DNA of 64,000 nucleotides from Blastomussa wellsi (Eukaryota; Cnidaria; Anthozoa; Scleractinia; Plerogyridae): NCBI GenBank assembly GCA_947652115.1, contig OX393561.1, positions 32,641,179 to 32,705,178 of the forward strand, read 5' to 3'. Shown piece by piece: positions 21,486 to 34,500 of this stretch (position 1 is its first letter; each line of letters starts with the position of its first letter). The notes under the pieces were generated by a model. It saw only the letters and a program-made list of their open reading frames with translations, ran no database searches and was not told where the DNA came from. The position numbers and the translations under genes were made by a program.

Positions 21486-22874
21486 ATGGCGTTCGTAGCT
21501 CATATGCTAACTCTTGTTCTGGTTTTGGTGGGATTTACGTTTGGTTCGTGCAGAGTTTGTGACGCGGATAGAAATACAAACGGATGCAGTACTCCGATGG
21601 GAATGAACGCTCCGTTCAAGAGGCAGTTTACAATGGCCTGCGACAAACACGACATATGCTATGGATGTGTAAGTGTTATTGTACCACTGTAGTGTGTTAG
21701 TCGCACGCTTGCGTGTCGAAGTTCGTGAAGGTTTATCGCGTTACGTTATTATTTGCGCGAAATACATCGCGCTCTATTAAACACTGGTATGCTGTAAAAT
21801 ATGATCCCCGATTATGGCTCCTGGATCAACCTATTCCGTTTGCGCGCTGTTGTTTTCATCAAATAATTTGATGTTTTTCATTTTCACTAGAATTGTTGAT
21901 CACTGCTTCAATAACAATCCTAGAAAAACCTGGGGAAATTTTTTTCTAGTGCAACTGGCTTTGTATTGTTCCTATACCAATTTTTTGAGGCCTGTATGAC
22001 TTACCAAGACATGACAGTTTTCTAATTTCAGTTGCCTAACAACCGGGCATTTCCCATGATTTCCGAAACAACTGTCATACTCGATGCTTTGCTGAAATCA
22101 AATTAATCAAATAATCAGCCTGGTTTTATTTTAAACTGATATAATCGATTTATTCAATGCCACAATACAATTTGCGATGTTTCAGTTTGCTTTATTCCCA
22201 GGCGTTATTCTTAGTCGATGCCGTAAACTTCTTACCTGCTAAAAGCGTGGCCCGAAAGGTCGGCCTGAAGTTTTGATAGTACGGACGGAGCACAGCAAAT
22301 TCCGAACAGAAAATACCGAGGTCCTATTGGTCCCGATTCTGACCGAAGACCGACCGGGTGATTCGGTCAGAATATAATTCTCTTTAAAGAACACCGGAGA
22401 GAGTATGACATGCGAGTCAAGTTTATTTTTCCCTCTTGTAAAGCCATAGCAATGCTCATTCGGTTCAGACAAAAGTTGTCAAGACAAAAGGGAACCGGTA
22501 ATGGAGCAATGTGGGGTGGTTTTAGTTAGTGAGTCTCTGACTACCTCACTCGTGCGATGACATTTTGTTTCCCTCAGGGTACTCACTATAACTGGACGCG
22601 CGAAGATTGCGACAAGGCGTTGCTTCGAGACATGCTGCGGTCCTGCCATGCACATGCGCATAGCAGAAGTCGGCGTGGTATCATGGACGCGTTGTTGGAC
22701 ATTTGGTACTTTTTCCAAGGACTAAGCAAGGTAGAGAGAAGATGCAAGATTGCTGCGGAAATGTACTACAAGATCGTACGGGCGTTTGGAGGCTCACACT
22801 TTGAGAAACGTGACCACATCTATTGCATTAGTACGTGTGCAGATGAACATGGCAGCCCGGTCGTAGAACTTTAG
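21486..22874 (+). CDS. Secreted phospholipase A2, conodipine/group IX-like
   Basis: A small secreted enzyme expected to hydrolyse the sn-2 ester of phospholipids outside the cell, with calcium. Exons 21486-21668 and 22578-22874 join in phase 0 to give 159 aa. Residues 1-21 form a signal peptide (hydrophobic MLTLVLVLVGFTFG core). The catalytic helix is clear: MACDKHDICYGC, with the His-Asp pair and flanking Cys. Exon 2 supplies GTHYNWTREDCD, further Cys residues and a short C-terminus ending at TAG. The length, the Cys pattern and the early CDADRNTNGCSTP stretch fit the conodipine/group IX branch better than vertebrate-type sPLA2. Related proteins occur in digestion, defence and venoms, and sequence cannot tell which applies. 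The gene lies alone between DENND11 and WDR88, same strand, with its own TATA box. Confidence 0.88.
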
Positions 22875-25573
22875 CACGTGCACGTACTTATTTCACGTGT
22901 TACAGCTCATTATGCCTGAAAAAAAAAACCAAAATGGGGTTCAATATAACTGCGAACGTTGAAGTTGAGATGATATATGCAGAATTATGTGCGTTACAAA
23001 GAGCAGGCATTGGACGATGTAACCATCCGGTGTACTCGTTGTTTTAAGGGGTTATTATCGCCGCGCCGCATGTTAGCATGCGTCAAGATGCTATTCCTAA
23101 AAGAGTGGGCAGAAAACTCCAAGGAAAAAATACTGTTCAACTTTAGGGCCCGTTATATCTGAGAGTATATATCGTTATATCGGAGAGTATTCACTTCAGA
23201 GTATTCACTGCAGATAAAGTCTGGTATCCCAGTAAGTTATCAGTACCAGCTGTGGATTTCTCTCGCAGTTTGTGGAGTTAACTCATGGTCATTGCCTTAC
23301 GCTGAGAAAACGAAAGACTCGACAATGGCAGACAAAGCAGAATTCTTCTGACTCGATCACGGTTTCCTAGATACACCTTCAGTAACCCTAATTGTCTTAT
23401 GCTGAGATCTGCAAAAGTGTTTACTGTAAAGAAAGAAAAACTATCCTTACGTTGTAATGCTAGCAGTATGCTTTTGTTGGGGAAAATCTATTCAATAAGA
23501 TCAAGTGCTGTCAAATTTTAACTGTTTTGCACACTAGTCTGTGCTATGTATGCTATGTTCAAACCATGTTATCATCTGATGGCCATGAGCGAAGTAATAT
23601 GAGAAGTTTATCGAGGCCGTGTGTGTGTGTGTAACTTGATCTGGAAGCGTTAAAACTGAAGACCAATTTGAGAAGCCAACGAGGATTGGAACCTATTCCC
23701 AAAATGTTTGCATTCAAACTATGTTATCATTGTTTTTCGATCACGTGACCAATTCACTTCGCTGTGTATTTCACATTGCAAATCTTTCTAAGACTGGCAC
23801 GCCACGCAAAGCAGAATCGGAATAGTTTCTAATCCTTCTTGATGTAAAGTCATCAGTATGAAGTCATATGAAGCATAAATTGAAGATAGGGTGTTGCAAG
23901 TAATCAGGTCTCCAGCTACCACTTTGAATGGCACTCAGATCGCATCAACAGAGAGATACTGTGGCAAGCACGTCCATTTTGTTACTTGTTGATGACATTT
24001 TTAAATAAATTCCTCAAAAAAAAAACTTCTCAATTCCGTATACAAATATCCCTCACCTTCTGCCGTTGACGGGTAAAACCAACCTCATGCTTAATCCTTT
24101 TTATGTTTCTCGAAACGATAAATATAGCTAATGTAAAGTATATAGGGGGTAAGTTTCTAAAGAAACTGTGGTGTTGCGTCGGTGGGAAGTATAACAAGAT
24201 AATTTGGTTTTATCAATCCTCAAGGTATCAACGAACGCTTTTCATTCAACTAATTTATTCCGTTGTTTTCACGTTACCAGGCACCAACCAATAGCGAAGC
24301 TCCATCTTTCTGTATATAAACAACACACGACTCACAATTCCTTGATTCGCTCCGACGAAGGGCTAACGCTCGAAACGTCAGCTCTTGAATCTCTTTACGG
24401 TGGCCAATTCACATTATCAACCCAGTTGATAAAACCAAATTAATGTAAAGTATAATGCAATAATTCGAAATTCCACATTATGAAACTCGTGTCTGCGCAA
24501 AGCAGCGCTCACCTTGTGAAGTTTCTCGTGCAAAGGAAAGAGCGTCATTTAATTTTGTTTAGAAGTGACATTTTTATGTCAAAGACAACCACCTGCTTTT
24601 ATTTACGTAGATAAAGAAACTATTTGACATTTTATTACAACAAGTCGATTGCATTGTATATACGGTATATCATGTATTTTCTTTTTGTCATTCATTTGCG
24701 CAAAAGACGCTCCGCGCGTACTATATGACAATAGCTTGATACGAAATGGTAAGTAACTTTAGGTCAATATTCCTACTCTGAACACCATGATATTATTTTT
24801 TTCTTCTAGCTTCTTTATCAATTCTTTAAACATACATCAAAGAGAAAATTTTTTGGATGATATTCAGTGTTTTAGGTTACAACTTGGTGAAAATTCATTG
24901 CGCACCCCTGTGTCGATTTTAAAGGCCGTCAAAAATGTTCAGAAGTTAAAGTTGATCGTTCTCAAATTATAATTTCAGTTTATATTTTCAATTTATCGCA
25001 TAGTCCTTCGGTATCAGTTATTGCCCTAATGTATTTCTGGACGATTAAATAAGTTAGGTTTCGTGTTTGAAACGAACTGGAAAAGGCGTCTAGGGCTGAG
25101 TAAAATAACGCCCAGATGAATTCTAAAATAACAATCGATTTAAGGGGAAATCAACTCAAAACTGACGTCTTTCATGTTTAGTTTTGTTTTCATGATATTT
25201 TAGTCAAATCAGCGCGAAAACGAAGCAAAGAATTTCTTCTGTAGTCTTACGGTTTGTGTATATTAATTAAGAAAAATAAGTAACAACGTGAAAGAAAGGT
25301 ATTATATTTGACGCGTGTTTACTTCAACATAAGGTACTGTTTATATCGTTAAAAACAAAAAATTTGCATCAAGAAGAAATTTATTTGCTAAGCAATTTCC
25401 GGGTGCCAGTTCGTTGTTTGCTTGCGTTCGTTGCTGAAGAAACTGGGTTCTAAGTGTCCCATACGACTTTGCGAGCCATCTAATCAAAATGGCGGAGCAT
25501 AGTGTTGTCTTGGAGAATGTCAACATGAACTTGCACAACGCGCATAAAGGAGGCTTGTAGATTTGGTTTAAAA
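22875..25573. other. Intergenic PLA2 to WDR88
   Basis: No coding exon recognised. It holds a repeat with inverted ends and a hammerhead-like core (24199-24441). The remainder is AT-rich DNA in which I see nothing. Confidence 0.5.
24199..24441 (+). mobile_element. Penelope-like/retrozyme-type repeat with hammerhead-like core, copy 1
   Basis: A 243-bp unit with perfect 17-bp inverted ends, TAATTTGGTTTTATCAA at 24199-24215 and its complement at 24425-24441. Inside are a TATATAAAC string and the block CCGACGAAGGGC-TAAC-GCTCGAAACGTCAGC, which has the order CUGANGA-like core, stem II, GAAA, short stem III and GUC cleavage site of minimal hammerhead ribozymes known from Penelope-like elements. The core has C where U4 is expected and one extra A before stem II. 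The 3' end forms a hairpin (TTATCAAC-CCA-GTTGATAA). A 5'-truncated copy is at 44311. Confidence 0.6.
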
Positions 25574-28500
25574 ATGCCCGGTGAAGAAGATTCCGATAGC
25601 GCGGAACAAGCGGGAGCAACATGGGAACACCAGTCTTTGGCGCAGGTACAAAATCGTCACGATATTTAGCTCGATTCGAAGAAAAATAAACACTTTGACA
25701 AGAACTTTTATTTTTAATTTATAATTTATTTTTAATTGATAATTATACAATAATCCATTATTGTCAACAGATGCATTTTTATTAATTTTCACCAACTGTC
25801 CAAATTTAAAATAAATTGGACAGTTTTTGCTCAAACTGTCCAATGTAAGAAAAATCTGGATACCTTCCATCAACCAATGAATTGTCAAGAAAAACTAGTT
25901 TGGAGGGTGAAACATTTGTCATGTTCACATATTTTTGGATGCTATATAATTAATAGGTAACAGGACTACATGCTTGGCCAATTTGAAAATAATTGGATTC
26001 AAAAAATTCCTCTGACTGCCAAATTGGACTCGGCCTTAGCAGTCCTCAGAATTTTTATCATCCAATTATTTCCAAATTGGACAGCATGTAGTCCTATTGC
26101 ATAAACTAATCTAGATAATTTATTGCCAGTGTGCAACCAATCCTGAGAGATTCAATTGATGAAATAAGCGTGGTGGCCATGTTGGTTGACCAAACAAAAA
26201 GAGGCTAACCAGAAATTGTTTGTTCATGTCATCCAACACGGTGTGCGACACATGCAGACTGCAGACTTGCAGACTCAACATATTAGCCTCTGTCGACCTC
26301 TATCCATTTCATTTTTAAAATAATACTTCGCAACCTCCGCCAAGTTCCACAACATGTTCACGCGCTTACCACTTGCTAAAAATAGGCAGTATTATAAAAA
26401 TAGGTGTTTCTGTTAAGCAATACGGAATGGCCATTTTTGCATTAACTGATTCACATTTTCTGTGAAATAAGCAAAACTCAAGACTTATAGACTGTTGTAA
26501 ATTCAGAATGAAAAAATATCAACATCAAGTTAATTGCATGGCTTGTATATTTTAACTTCTGGCCGCGTGACAATTAGAAATCGCATGACTAACAATAACA
26601 GCTAAGGAGCCGACCATTTAACTTAACTTAACTTTAATTTTGAAAGCGCTATATAAGAGGAAGCAAGAGCTTATCAGAGGAAAAAAATGCATGCAGCACA
26701 AATAGAGGAAAACAATTCTTGCACAGCTCTAAGAAAGAAAAAAAATCCTGCAGAGTGGGTGGGAAGGGAAAAAATTCCTGCCCACCAGGTTTATAGAAAA
26801 AAATTTCCTGCTGACCAGAAGTCACCCACCCCCACCCCACAAAAGTTAAATCATATAAATGTGTGCAAATTTGGGAGTTGAAACCACCGGCAACATGATG
26901 GTATACAAGACTGCTATTTTGGGGCCTGAAATTCCGGGGACCAGTATCAGACATTTCACCGGCAAACACATCTCGTTCTATCAAAATGAACTTCAAATCC
27001 TTTGAACTTTTAAGATTTTAGTTTGTTTATTCTTGCCTTCGCTTTAGACGCAACCCAAAGGAAAGATAAAAATTAACCCTTTTTGGAGACATTAAAATAT
27101 ATGCAAATTCTGGCATCGAAACAACCAAGAAGAGCACATTGGAATGCACGGTTATTTTCAGTGTATTTTACCGAAGTGATATCTTGAAAAATAACAAAAT
27201 GAAATATTCTGAAATTGATTCCTATTAATAAAAATACGAACGAATCATGAAATAGGCCAAGTTAGTGGCAAAAATGTACCACTTGAAGGCAATATTGATT
27301 GGCAGTACAACATAGAGCATGTAACACGTACAAAGAAAGAAACAGTGCTATTTTGTTGCTGAAGTAGTAATAATTGATAGAAAAGAAACGTAAAGTAAAA
27401 CTTTATTTAAACAGGGTAGCCCATTCATTCATATTGCAGTTGTCATGAAGCTCTTCGGAACCTCTAATGTCATTGGCTCTTGATACGACGAAGCTCTATT
27501 GTTTTAGGGCTAGTTCCATTGTTACTATTGTTTTTTTTTTTAATTTTCGAAGCCAATCCTGTGAGTCGTTTCGAAGAACATCATGGCGACCCCAATATTG
27601 CTACCAAAACATTAAGATCCAGAAATATAATTTCTTTAGGTCTGCAAGTCTACAGTCTGCAGTCTGCAGTCTGCATGTGTCGCACACCGCATCCAACATG
27701 CCGTCAATGACGTCACTTGCAAACCAAGAATTTGACGAAAGGAGGACAAATAAAGTTATAATCCCAAGCAGAACGAAAAAAAATGTTGGCTCCTGTAAAA
27801 ATATCTCACTTTTATTTCTAATTATTACCATAATTATGAGCCAGTGGTTACACTAAACCTTCCCATTGAGATGGTGGTCTGTCCCCTTTCCCTGTGAATT
27901 ATTAATGACTGTATAATTTGATGGCTTCTGAGTATCAGTGCCAGTATATCCCTCTGATTTCTATAGTGCAATTAAGTTAGATGGGTGTGCACTATACAAC
28001 ATAATTTGATGTGATTTCTTGAACTACCCAATAAAGAAAACCCTTTTCATACAGGAGGCTCCACCCCAAGCTCCAAACCCTTGCCCCTTCGTAAGCCATT
28101 TGATTTCTGATAGAAAAGGTACCCCTTCCATATATCTATGATAGGAAAATGGTACCCCTTTACCTACCCACAAAGGGTTTTCTTAATGAATTTTTCACTT
28201 GAATAACTTAATAGACTGTTCTGTGCATCTGTTTGAGGGATGTCAGTTTTCTCAGCCTACCCTTTTGTATCTCCAAGTCGTGAAATCCCTGCTCTTTTAT
28301 ATTCCTCCAGCTTGAAAAAGATATCCCTTTTGGGTGGAGCCTGCCATTTCTCCTGGCTTTCACCCCTTCTTTAGTGGCTCTCACCTCTTTGGTTTTTTTT
28401 CTATTGCAAGATATTACACAATTTTCTCTATTTTCCCCGTGTCTACATGTAGTCTCCTTGTGAATCCTTCCTGTCTTCTCTTCTCTTGTCATCTAGATCC

Positions 28501-31500
28501 CTCCCATCCCCTATTTATATCCCTCCCATCCCCTATCTATATCCCTCCCATCCCCTGTCTATATCCCTCCCATCCCCTATCTATATCCCTCCCATCCCCT
28601 ATCTATATCCCTCCCATCCCCTATCTATATCCCTCCCATCCCCTATCTATATCCCTCCCATCCCCTATCTATATCCTTCCCATCCCCTATTCACCAGGGT
28701 TCCTGTCCTCCATGTCCCCCAGTCCCTATAGGATGTACCCTTCACTCAGCCAACCACTGCAATTTCACTCCTAATTTCTTGAAGCAATGTATGTTTTTCT
28801 TCATGGCTCAAGAAACTAAGATTCCACTGTATTGAAATTTGCACAACATTTTCCATCAGTTTGATGCTGAGCTATTTCCATGTCAGAGAATTTACTTGAA
28901 TGTGCGTATATTTCATATGATTCCTTAGTTTCTAATTACTTCTATGATTTAAGTTTCCCGGATTTCACAAGTTGTTCTTTTGTTTTCCAATGTATTAAAT
29001 AAAGGTGAAGATAAAAGTATTAAGAGGACATAAAGATGCCGTAAACAGCTGTTCATTTACCTTTGATGATTCCAAAATTGTTACTGCCTCACGTGACAAG
29101 ACTCTAAGGCTATGGGTAGGCTAATTTCTTTCTTTCTGAAAAACAGCAATTAATCATGACGTAGTTGGAAGCCTGTCTTCTATATCCTGCCTTGGATCCT
29201 GATTGATTGTTTTTATAAGTGTGCGGGCAATTTTTTGTCAGGGGGGAGGGGTGAACCATTTGCCCAAAACATTCTCCCAAGTGTGCCTTGCCCAAATTTC
29301 TCTTGCTGCCCAAAGAGTCTGAGTTGCCCAAAATTTGGGGGGGGGGGGGGGGGGGTGGAGCATCTCCCCCTGTCCCGTACTCGTATGGGTGTTTTAGTGA
29401 ATTAACCATACCATGTACATTAACATAACAATTCAAGAAGGTTCAAAGGTTATAATTCTCTGTAAACACTGTTCTTTTCTGTACCAGGATGCCCTGTCTG
29501 GAGCACAAGTCAAGGTGTATAAAGGCCACAATTCTTATGTCACTTGTTGTCACACAGACCCTACCAATGCAAGGTTTGATACAAAAATAAAACAATTTTC
29601 AGAGCATATAGAGTAGGTGGCAACAAAGCTTTGTGTCAATTTGACATCTAACGTCAATGACACTTTTGCATTATTTTATCCTGCCATTTTTGAGTGATTT
29701 AGGTTAATTGTACATTTTCGCTACAAATTGCAAAATTGCAAATAACAGTTGGACTTTGGAAAATGGCCAACCAAAATCTGCTTTTGTGTTCAGAAAGATT
29801 CAGACAGATTGTGTTGAGACAATTTTTTTGTCTTCCAATGGAATGCCATTGTTTTGCATTAACAAGAGTGACTATAGATGCGTTATCAAGCAGTTTTGTA
29901 ATATGACATCCAATCGTATTACAGTTTTGTTTGATCAAAATGTTAACTTAGTCTGACATGGAAAAAATGGTTTGCAACCCTGAATTGTCTTGGCTGTATG
30001 TAACAATGGGAGGTGCCGTGACCTAATGGTTAGTGTGCTGGACTCCGAATTGAATGGTCCGAGTTTGAGCCTCAGCTGGGGCACTGCATTGTGTTCTTGG
30101 GCAAGACGCTTTACCCTCATGGTGCCTCTCTTCACCCCAGTGTATAAATAGACACTGGAAAATTTAATGCTGGGGGTTGGTAAACCTGCGATGAACTTGC
30201 ATCCCATCCAGGGAGGAGTAGAAATACTTCTAGTCGCTTCATGCTATGGAAACCAGGATAAGCTAAGTTAGTGTGCTGAACTCCAAATTGAATGGTCATC
30301 CCGGTGTATAAAATAAAATAGACACTGGAAAATTTGATGCTGGGGGGTAACCCTGCAATGGACTCGCATACCATCCAGGGAGGAGTAGAAATACTTCTAG
30401 TCACTTCATGCTATGGAAACCAGGATAAGCTCTGGCCTGATGGGCCACTAGGCTCATATGCAGACTTAACCTTTACCATATAACAATGTTCCTATACTGA
30501 GGTCATATGAGCTAGACCAAACCACATTCCCACTAAAAAAAGATAAAAACGTGCTTTGTGTATCTTCTCTCAGCTTCTTAATGGTGTTTCTCAGTTTGAA
30601 CCTCGACTTTCTGACTGCAACCTTTTACATTGTGGTGGGGGGTTAGGGAGCAGACATTCAGCTGTGTTAAAGATGGATGTACCTTCTGAGGGCCATCTGC
30701 GCCTTCACTTGTAAAGTATGTATTTTTTTGTACCCCATTGCAGACTAACAGCTACATTTTTTGTTGTTTAGGATTGCATCTGGTGGATGGGATAAAAGGC
30801 TTCTTGTGTGGGATATCCAGACTGGTACAATTCTGGTATGACTGCCTATGTCACATAATTAAAAATATTATACATGTCATATTTTTATTGATATTTTGAA
30901 CAAATTTATGAACTCAAGATGGTCTTTCTTCCATTATTAATATTTAAGTGAGGATAAATAAATATTATAATTCCAAGTAAGTCCCAGAGTTTTTTTCCAA
31001 ATTTGGGACACCTTGTGGATAAAATTATTTCCGCCAGAATTATTTTAGACCACTTATGTTTCACAAACCATGTACAGTTTTTATTTGAACTTGTTTTTTA
31101 TTTAGTATTAGAGTATTTGCAAATGTAAGTCATTGCTTAGTTGCTGGGATCATTATTTGTCTGTTGCCAGTTTTGAATTTACTGGATAAATATTTGGATA
31201 TAATTATATTTCTTTGAGAAAAGTAAATAAAAGTTGATGATATATTTTTCTTTTTAGTGGGAAGCAATGAATGAGGGAATAGTGACGTCATGTCATTTCT
31301 CTCATGATGGTCGCTACCTTGTAAACAGCAGTGACCTGGATTTCGCTGTTAATGTGTGGGATGTCAGGGAGGGAGCTCTTTTAAAGAAACTCTTCAGTGA
31401 GTAGATTGCATACAGTCGAGTAATTCTCTAGCTATTTTTCAAAAGTTTGATGCCCTTTTAAGAAACAAATGGTTACCCACTTCTCATAACAAGCAAAATG

Positions 31501-34500
31501 TTATTGTGTAACTTTTGGATCCAGGACTAAAAATTATTGGATTATCTGCCCCAGGAGTTTGCAGGTGTCCCTAGGAAGATGTTAAGGAATGAGAGGAGAG
31601 TTAAATGTGTGTTTCTGTTAAATTATAGAAACACTCTTGAAACACTCATAATTCTAGTTCTCCAGTAGGCCTCCGCTGGTTGGATCCTACCATGAAAAAT
31701 AAGCCAAAGACGGACAGGTACTGCAAATATTAAGTCAACGCAACTGGGATGACGTCAGCTAAGGTGCAGAAGTGACAGTCCTTCCTGCACTGGGGGCAGA
31801 TGTGGCCAGTTCTCCCATGGTATCACAAACTACACAATGACGATTTTTTAGGTTCTTGACTATTTTTTTCCCTTACCATGTAACAGATCACAAGAGTACA
31901 GTGACATGTTGTCGATTTGCTCCAATGCAAAACCGGATCTGTACAACTTCCATGGACAGAACAACAAAGATCACAGACATGTTAACCTTTACAGAGGATT
32001 TTAATGTCACGCTTACTCTAGGGTGAGACACACATTATACCTCCACAGTTATTTTTACCTTCACAGCTTATTTTAAGAAACATTTATAATAAATGTTTGT
32101 GGTTATGTTGTGGGAGCAATTTGGCAAGATTCAAAACCTTGCTTTCCTTGATTACTATAACGTTTCTGTTTGTAATAATTTTTAGTGAAATTCTGATAAA
32201 TGTATGTTTTCACTCTACATTATTAGTTCTGTCAGTAGTTTTAAGCCTGGTTTTCACTAGCAAGGCATTCAGAGTCGGACTCAGAAACAGAGTCGTAAGG
32301 GTTATGATCTAGTGAGAATGAAATCAACGGAGTCATAAGCAGAGTTTCCGCTTGTGACTCCTTCAGTTATGAGTTGCAAGCAGAAAGGAAGTCCTTGGTG
32401 TGCCTGAAACTAACAATGTGATTGGTTTATTCTTCTGCTTGTGACTCTGATTCCGATTCCATCAAGTTTATGACTCCACTTACAGCTTTAGGAATGTCTT
32501 CAGATAAAGAGAAAGAAAGCTGTTGTGACCTAACTTTAGAAAAATGTAAATGCAACGAACCTAAATGAGCTTTACTTTGTCTTAAACAACACAACTACAA
32601 ATGACACTATCGGTCTGCCATGTGCTCTACTGTTCGATCCACTGCGCATGCACTCTTGATACTAGTTCTCTACACTACTCCCCCTTTCGCAAAGTCAATC
32701 ACTTATTAATTTTGTCCAACTAAAGATTCTTATAACGTAGAGGGGGGCGAACTTATCTTCCACTGCGAGTTCGCAGTTTAGTGTCTCTTGCGGCAGCATC
32801 TTCTGGTCGCTGTGTCATGTCTCTCTCAGATGGCGCTTGCCTATTATCATCCTCTTGCCTTAAGGGTGCCACATAGGATACACCGGCCAAATCTCTAACT
32901 GAATTCTGTATGTCACACCAGCCCCCATATTAGTGTCATATCTCTTCTTGACGATGTAAGGACAGACCCATGGTAAGACCCGTTTGTTTGCTCGACCTTT
33001 GCGTGTAGTAGGGTCATATAACCAGTCTCTAGCTCCAACAGAAAATGGTTGTTCTTGGGCCCACTTATCATAACCACTTTGTTGTCGTCACCTGGTAGTA
33101 TCCAAATGTTCATTGGCTTTTTGGAAAGTGTCACGCAAAGCGGTGCCAACATCCTTCGCATACTGTGTTGTCGATTTGTACAGCATGTCTGGTGACTCTG
33201 CAGGCATCATGCGGTCTATTGGCAGTCGAATTTCTCAACCATGAGAGAGGAAGAAGGGTGTGTAACCAATACTTTCGTGCACAGCCGAATTACTAGTCCA
33301 AGCTGTTTATCCCAATCTTCTGGGTGGGCCACGGCATGTTTAGCAAGCATGTCAATTGCAGTACGATTAAAACGTTCAACAAGTCCATTGGACTGGGGGT
33401 AATATCCTGTGGTGAGTTTTCCTAATCTGCAGAATTTCACAGACCTCGTGAACTAGTTTTGCTTCAAAAGAACCTTCTTGGTCTGTGTGTAACTGTTCAA
33501 TAACCCCATGTTCAGGCGTGAAATGATGAAAGATAATATCGGCAATTGTCTCTGCTCTTTGATTTGGTACTGGGTACAGGTTGACAAACTTTGAAAATCC
33601 ATCTATCAAAACCAGGACATATTTGTTACCACTTGATGGCTTTGTCAGCTCCAACAAATCAGCATGGAAAATTTCACCAGGATGAGTTGCTACAATTTGT
33701 CGCAGGGACGCATGTGGCTGGGGTTGTGGCCCATGTCGTCATTGACAGATGGTACATTGTTTGCACCACGCTTTCCGATGTCATGCCTGGCCAATAATAC
33801 CGCATCTGTGCTTTGAATAGGGTCCTCTGATATCCCATGTGACCAGATTCATTGTGCAGTTCCTTTAAAAATTGGGTGGATAGATTTCGAGGGGACCACA
33901 ACCTGATAGTAAACTTTGTTGTTTTGTGGCAGTTGAAACTTTCACTACAAAGGCCCAGCATGTTGGATCAGTTTCTTTGCTTGAAATTCTCTGAAGACCT
34001 TTAAATTGCGACTCTGCATTTCTGTGGGTCTTTCTTGTGGTATTGTCAAACCATGTCAATACTTGTGAAATGTCCTTATCTTTGCCTTGCAGTTCCTTGA
34101 TATCTGTTTCTGACCAACATTGGGGGCTGGGATCAGCACCTAATTGAACATTGCCAACTGCCACGTTGGAGGGTGCACCAAGACCGGAGCTGTTGTAATA
34201 CGCTGTTTGAGTGTGGTGAACGCCTTGTCTACTTGGCTGCTCTGGTTAAACTCATCTTTTTCTAATAACTGATACAGTGGCATGGCTATTTGGGCATAAT
34301 GAGTGATGAATTTTCGCCACCAGCTGCAAATGCCCAGGAATTTTTGAACTTCTTTCTGAAGGGTGAAGGGTATCCCACTGACAAACTGCAGAAGTTTTCT
34401 CAGCATCTGGGCTCACTCCATCACAGGTAATTCTATACCCTAACCAAGTGACTTCATCCATAACAAAGTAGCATTTTTTGGCTTTAACTTTGAGACCATG

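Noticed and set aside
26238..27700. Possible 1.4-kb element bounded by inverted GTGTGCGACACATGCAGACTG blocks
   Set aside because: The inverted blocks are real but short and rich in CTGCAGA simple repeat. No target duplication or coding content supports a single element.
27467..27856. 129-codon plus-strand frame in WDR88 intron 1
   Set aside because: No domain, low-complexity ends, and it contains a GTCTGCA repeat also found inverted near 26250. Treated as repeat-derived.
28494..28690. Tandem repeat considered as a CRISPR array
   Set aside because: The units are contiguous with no spacers, the setting is a eukaryotic intron, and there are no cas genes.
28334..28774. 146-codon Pro/Ser/Tyr-repeat frame
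   Set aside because: It is produced by the 22-bp minisatellite, is open in more than one frame, and has no start context, splice partner or relatives.
30007..30080. tRNA gene on the plus strand
   Set aside because: The head is shared by four repeat copies with the same downstream body, so it is a SINE promoter.
32097..32312. 71-codon hydrophobic frame
   Set aside because: It follows WDR88 exon 6 in the intron; AT-rich hydrophobic translation with no support for an exon.
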